Positions 5,791 through 8,631 of a stretch of DNA of 8,631 nt are shown here, in pieces. Made by a program: the position numbers and the translations under genes. A model generated the notes under the pieces. It was not told where the DNA came from and searched no databases. It saw only the letters and a program-made list of their open reading frames with translations. Origin of the DNA: an uncultured Eubacteriales bacterium (GTDB taxonomy: Bacteria > Bacillota > Clostridia > Oscillospirales > CAG-272); assembly GCA_934446285.1 (NCBI GenBank), contig CAKSEI010000052.1, forward strand, positions 1 through 8,631. Reading direction: 5' to 3'. How positions within the stretch are numbered: the stretch's first letter is position 1; every line of letters begins with the position of its first letter.

Positions 5791-6353
5791 ATTAGCTCCT
5801 TATAGCGGTCATAACCGTAAAGTAGATTTATATAGCATAAGATCGCGTCCGCCGATATGTCGCGCGGCAGCCCGAGAGTGCGGCAGAGCGCGGCGCGTCT
5901 CGCCGCACTGTCCTCCCTGCCCGACAGTCCGTCGCAGTAGAGGTCGGCTTTCGTCACCGCCCGCACCGGCTCCCGCTCGGCGCAGAACGGGCGGAATATG
6001 TCACGGATGATATCCGCATTTATTCCTTCTACCCCGAGCAGCCCCGCCTTTGACGGCGAGCTTTTTCTCTTTTCCACGCCCTTAACGGGCGGCACGTAGA
6101 GGTTTATTATCCTGTCTCGCGGGATAAATCCGCAGAGAAAAGAGCGTATGAGCCTGCCCGCACCGTCGGGGTCGGTAAGCACTATCACCCTGTCCTTTTG
6201 TGCGAGCGCGCGGAAGAGCGCCTGCTTCTCACCGTCGCGAAAAACTCCGAAGCCGTCAGTCGCGATAACGGTCGTGTCGAGCAGTGAGTCAAGCTTTATT
6301 TTATCGTATTTTCCCTCGACTATGACGGGATACATAACGGGCAGCTTCTTCAT
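5787..6353 (-). CDS. rnmV: RNase M5-family Toprim protein
   Basis: Ribonuclease M5 trims precursor 5S rRNA in Firmicutes. This 188-aa protein is close to the length of the Bacillus subtilis enzyme (about 186 aa) and shares its plan. The N-terminal Toprim domain has VIVEGKYD (10-17, metal-binding E13) and LTDPDGAG (59-66, D61 and D63). A GVE motif follows at 108-109, and a C-terminal DUF4093-like helical region runs through TKADLYCDGLSG to the end. The usual GVEH reads GVEG here, and the first motif is EGKYD rather than EGKDD. It is therefore a family member but may be a paralogue rather than the orthologue that matures 5S rRNA. The ATG overlaps the holA stop (ATGA) and has no SD, so it is probably translated by coupling. 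Its last codons provide the SD of the next gene. Confidence 0.78.
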   Translation of the reverse strand: MKKLPVMYPVIVEGKYDKIKLDSLLDTTVIATDGFGVFRDGEKQALFRALAQKDRVIVLTDPDGAGRLIRSFLCGFIPRDRIINLYVPPVKGVEKRKSSPSKAGLLGVEGINADIIRDIFRPFCAEREPVRAVTKADLYCDGLSGREDSAARRAALCRTLGLPRDISADAILCYINLLYGYDRYKELI

Positions 6354-7366
6354 AGCGAAGTCACAAGGGCGCTTACCACGCCGAAAGCATCCAGCCCCGT
6401 GCTCTTCAGCTTGAGGTCAGCCTCCGCACACGCCTCTATCGCCAGCCTTAATGCCTCGGCGCTGCGCTGACGGGCAGAGCGAAGATATATCTCCGTGCGA
6501 TAGGAATTCATATGCAGGGCGGCGGAAATCTCGCTCTGCGTCATTCCGCAGTCGTGCATGGTGCGTATCCTGTATAAATCCGCATAAACGGCGGAAATGC
6601 TGCCTAAAATGAGCTGAGCCTTTTGCTTCCCTGCAAACATATCGCACAGTATTTCGTATGCCCTCACGCGGTCTCTCTTCAAAAGGGCGTTTGAAAAATC
6701 AAATGCCGATATCTCGTCTATTCGGCAGCATACGTATTCGACCGCTTTTTTCGTAGCCTGCTTCTCACCGTTAAAAGTAAGATATGCGCAAAGCTTGTCT
6801 ATCTCGTTTGCGAGCGCCGTCATATCGCGCGAAACAAGCTCGGTCATATATGTGCAGACCTCGCTGTCGGCGGAAATTCCCGCTCCCGCAAAATGCTTTA
6901 TCATCCACGGAATAAGCTTACCCGGTGTCTGATAGGGAAACTCGACCTCACACGCATGAGCGCACAGCTCGGAGAAAAATACGGGCGGTCTTTTTTTATT
7001 CTGCACTCTGCACTCTTCGTCCTCGGCATACATGACTATCACCGTGTCGCCCGAGCTTTTCGCCGCGTCAAGGCATGAGCACAGAGCGTCAAGCTCGTCC
7101 TTTGTCAGAGAGGCATAATCGACGCTGTGAAGCTCTATGAGCTTTTTTTCGGACATAAAAGGAGCGGTCAAGACGGCGGAGTCAAGGGCCGACAGTCCCT
7201 CCCTGCCCGACAGAACCGTGCGGTTAAAAGCATCAAGAGCGGAGTCGGACACAACCGCACGGCGCACTTCACCGAGGTAAAAACTCTTTAGGTACTCCTC
7301 CTCTCCGGAGAAGAGATATCCGCCCGCAAGGTCGGGGAGTTTTTTCTTAAGTTCGGACGGGGTCAT
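6350..7366 (-). CDS. holA: DNA polymerase III subunit delta
   Basis: The delta subunit of the clamp loader opens the beta sliding clamp so it can be loaded on primed DNA. The 338-aa length is typical. Family signatures are GGYLFSGEEEYLKSFYL (15-31) near the N-terminus; LTAPFMSEKKLIEL (66-79); a central TVIVMYAED strand; and RDMTALANEIDKLCAYL, the conserved segment of the lid/second domain. The C-terminal collar region is helical (AQLILGSISAVYADLYRIRTM onward). As usual for delta there is no Walker A motif, so it is not expected to hydrolyse ATP. The ATG at 7366 is 1 nt after the DUF1934 stop, and GGAGG lies about 7 nt upstream inside the end of that gene. It is second in a four-gene operon. 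Confidence 0.93.
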   Translation of the reverse strand: MTPSELKKKLPDLAGGYLFSGEEEYLKSFYLGEVRRAVVSDSALDAFNRTVLSGREGLSALDSAVLTAPFMSEKKLIELHSVDYASLTKDELDALCSCLDAAKSSGDTVIVMYAEDEECRVQNKKRPPVFFSELCAHACEVEFPYQTPGKLIPWMIKHFAGAGISADSEVCTYMTELVSRDMTALANEIDKLCAYLTFNGEKQATKKAVEYVCCRIDEISAFDFSNALLKRDRVRAYEILCDMFAGKQKAQLILGSISAVYADLYRIRTMHDCGMTQSEISAALHMNSYRTEIYLRSARQRSAEALRLAIEACAEADLKLKSTGLDAFGVVSALVTSL

Positions 7367-7367
7367 C

Positions 7368-7844
7368 TCACACCTCCGCCGCCGTTATGTCTATAACGGT
7401 TCTCTCTGCGTTTGATATGCATATGTCTATTTTATAATCGATATGTATGCTGCCGCCCGACTCTGTCATGCGGTTGTCAAGGCGCTTTGTAACGATCCCC
7501 ATCTCAAGCGGCATGACAGGTGTCTCGTACAGGTAAACGCGCCTGCCTACACTCTCGTCATAGACAAAAACGCTGTTCACCGCGCCCTCTCTGCGCAGCG
7601 TAACCGTGCCGGGCGCGTCGAGCGGAAAGGAAACGGTCGTACACGTCTTTCCCATCTGAGAATCGCTCGGCTCATCGTACCGCAGCGTGAGTACACCGTC
7701 CGTCTGCTCAAGGCTTCCCCGGCACGACACCTCGAAGCGCTGTCCTTCGGGGCGGCAGAGCGCGCCGTCGTATTCGGCTGCATCGTCGCTATGCTGCAGA
7801 TCGAAAACCTCAGAGACGATTTTAATTCTTACATCTTTAACCAT
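7368..7844 (-). CDS. DUF1934 (YwiB-like) beta-barrel protein
   Basis: This 158-aa protein matches the DUF1934 family, small cytoplasmic proteins predicted to form a calycin-like beta barrel of unknown role. Recognisable parts are the opening MVKDVRIKIVSEV, the central DGVLTLRYDEP, VTLRREGAVNSVFVYDE, and the closing stretch LEMGIVTKRLDNRM to IHIDYKIDI. I chose the ATG at 7844 because the family starts there. The ORF can be extended to a TTG at 7880, but that extension coincides with the promoter. There is no SD; the -10 box ends 7 nt before the ATG, so the mRNA should be leaderless. The gene heads the operon with holA, the RNase M5-like gene and the membrane/CBM9 gene. Confidence 0.85.
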   Translation of the reverse strand: MVKDVRIKIVSEVFDLQHSDDAAEYDGALCRPEGQRFEVSCRGSLEQTDGVLTLRYDEPSDSQMGKTCTTVSFPLDAPGTVTLRREGAVNSVFVYDESVGRRVYLYETPVMPLEMGIVTKRLDNRMTESGGSIHIDYKIDICISNAERTVIDITAAEV

Positions 7845-7851
7845 ATAGAGT

Positions 7852-7880
7852 ATTTTACCATATGCGGCGGATAAAGTCAA
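7852..7880 (-). promoter_or_regulatory. Strong extended -10 promoter of the DUF1934-holA operon, leaderless
   Basis: On the minus strand the -35 is TTGACT (7880-7875, 5 of 6 matches) and the -10 is TAAAAT (7857-7852, 5 of 6), with a 17-bp spacer and a TGG extension just before the -10. The -10 ends 7 nt before the ATG at 7844, exactly the geometry seen at ogg, so transcription should start at or next to the start codon. Confidence 0.78.
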
Positions 7881-8086
7881 TAATCGTTCGCCAATCGCCC
7901 ACCGCCTCGGGACGGATATTTTTGCAATTTATATTTTGCTTAATATAATTATTTATTACTTTTATTTATTATAAGTGCTTTTATGACTTATAAATTTATT
8001 TTATGTCGTTTTTTGCTTTCTTAAGTATATTATATATTGCGTAAGAATCAGGCGAAAAAAAGCATAACGGAAGTTCGCAAATATCC
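7881..8086. other. A+T-rich intergenic region with a perfect inverted repeat
   Basis: No gene is seen between the divergent DUF1934 and transketolase genes. Positions 7921-8040 have only 19 G/C in 120 bases (about 16%), against about half in the flanking genes. A perfect 8-bp inverted repeat, TTATAAGT (7969-7976) and ACTTATAA (7986-7993), is separated by 9 bp and could be an operator. A second promoter-like pair (TTGCAA 7922-7927, TATAAT 7944-7949, 16-bp spacer) may be a chance match in such DNA. I see no RNA gene or riboswitch. Confidence 0.5.
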
Positions 8087-8115
8087 TTTACAAATGTAAA
8101 AAAAAAGTGTAAAAT
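8087..8115 (+). promoter_or_regulatory. Sigma-70 promoter of the transketolase gene
   Basis: TTTACA (8087-8092) and TAAAAT (8110-8115) are each one base off consensus and are 17 bp apart. The expected start near 8122 gives a leader of about 33 nt that contains the GGAGG ribosome-binding site at 8145-8149, 5 nt before the ATG. This conventional leader contrasts with the two leaderless promoters in the window. The A+T-rich DNA upstream could act as an UP element. Confidence 0.72.
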
Positions 8116-8154
8116 AGGGTTGTAATGTCACTCAAACAAAAAACGGAGGCAATT

Positions 8155-8631
8155 ATGGAAAAGGCACAAATAGAATGTCTTAAACAGAACTCTGACAGGA
8201 TTCGGCTGTCCGTCATACGCGGAACATATTTCGCGAAGAGCGGACACCCGGGCGGCTCACTCTCAATAGCGGATTTGCTGTCGTACCTTTATTTCGCAGA
8301 GATGCACGTAGACCCCGCAGACCCGCGCTCTGATAAGCGCGACAGGCTCGTACTCTCAAAGGGGCATGCAGCTCCCGCTCTCTACGGAGCGCTCGCACTG
8401 CGCGGCTTCTTCCCCGTATCGGACATCGACACACTGCGCAAGGCGGACAGCTATCTCCAAGGACACCCGGATATGAAGGGCACACCCGGCATTGATATGA
8501 GCACGGGCAGCCTCGGTCAGGGCATTTCCGCCGCGTGCGGCATGGCCCTTTCCGCAAAGCTCTCCGATAAGAAATACAATGTCTTTGCCGTCCTCGGTGA
8601 CGGTGAGCTTGAGGAGGGACAGGTATGGGAG
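8155..8631 (+). CDS. tkt: Transketolase, N-terminal (thiamine diphosphate) subunit, partial
   Basis: Transketolase moves two-carbon units between sugar phosphates in the non-oxidative pentose phosphate pathway. The 159 visible residues hold the thiamine diphosphate-binding half: SGHPGGSLS (29-37, H31), SKGHAAPALY (68-77, H71), QGHPDMKGTPG (102-112), MSTGSLGQG (115-123) and GDGELEEGQVWE (148-159), the GDG being the start of the cofactor/metal motif. The wording of these blocks is closest to the split transketolases of Clostridia, where this subunit is about 270-280 aa and a second gene follows. The gene runs off the right edge, so a full-length enzyme cannot be excluded. It has a canonical promoter and a strong SD, as expected for a highly expressed gene. 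Confidence 0.93.
   Translation, partial: MEKAQIECLKQNSDRIRLSVIRGTYFAKSGHPGGSLSIADLLSYLYFAEMHVDPADPRSDKRDRLVLSKGHAAPALYGALALRGFFPVSDIDTLRKADSYLQGHPDMKGTPGIDMSTGSLGQGISAACGMALSAKLSDKKYNVFAVLGDGELEEGQVWE

Noticed and set aside
5260..5805. Open frame of 181 codons on the plus strand
   Set aside because: It is antisense to the membrane half of the CBM9 fusion; its composition (Arg/Glu/Lys-rich) is the mirror of hydrophobic codons.
7845..7880. N-terminal extension of the DUF1934 protein starting at a TTG at 7880
   Set aside because: The extension coincides with the -35/-10 promoter, has no SD, and the family begins at the ATG at 7844.
7922..7949. Upstream promoter-like pair TTGCAA / TATAAT for transketolase
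   Set aside because: The -10 is perfect but the -35 matches only 4 of 6, and such pairs are expected by chance in DNA with about 16% G+C; the promoter at 8087-8115 is better placed.
8116..8154. Riboswitch or leader RNA ahead of transketolase
   Set aside because: The leader is only about 33 nt with no stem-loop; it holds just the ribosome-binding site.

Overview
The window looks like chromosomal DNA from an anaerobic gut- or rumen-type member of the Clostridia, most likely Oscillospirales/Ruminococcaceae. This rests on a class B sortase, a secreted protein ending in a type I dockerin, a DUF6062 protein, a DUF5662 protein, a cytoplasmic-type CBM9-like domain and what reads as a split transketolase. 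Coding DNA is roughly half G+C, while the one large intergenic gap falls to about 16% G+C. No rRNA, tRNA, CRISPR array, insertion sequence or phage gene is visible.

Layout. Positions 1-3487 are all on the minus strand. Read in the direction of transcription they are a DUF6062 Cys/His protein, a secreted CHAP-like/SH3/Ig-like/dockerin protein (4-bp ATGA overlap), a 75-bp gap, a DUF5662 protein, and a class B sortase whose C-terminus lies beyond position 1. An 8-oxoguanine DNA glycosylase (ogg, plus strand) diverges from the DUF6062 gene across only 29 bp and ends in a clear intrinsic terminator. Converging on it from the right is a tightly packed minus-strand operon from about 7844 down to 4408: DUF1934 protein, holA (DNA polymerase III delta), an RNase M5-family Toprim protein, and an 8-TM protein fused to a CBM9-like domain. 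The junctions there are 1 nt apart or ATGA overlaps. An A+T-rich gap (7845-8154) separates this operon from a divergent transketolase N-terminal gene, which is cut by the right edge.

How the genes fit together. The left block is about the cell surface: a dockerin protein that could dock onto a scaffoldin, and a sortase of the kind that anchors surface proteins. The right block is housekeeping (replication clamp loader, RNA processing, base-excision repair, pentose phosphate metabolism).

The most interesting signals concern translation starts. Two genes, ogg and the DUF1934 gene that opens the holA operon, have near-perfect sigma-70 promoters whose -10 box ends exactly 7 nt before the ATG, with no Shine-Dalgarno sequence. 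Both transcripts should therefore be leaderless. Within the 460-aa membrane/CBM9 protein, a textbook GGAGG sits 8 nt before an in-frame ATG exactly where the CBM9-like domain begins, so one ORF may give two proteins. Two further genes (the RNase M5-like gene and the sortase) lack a visible SD and probably depend on translational coupling.
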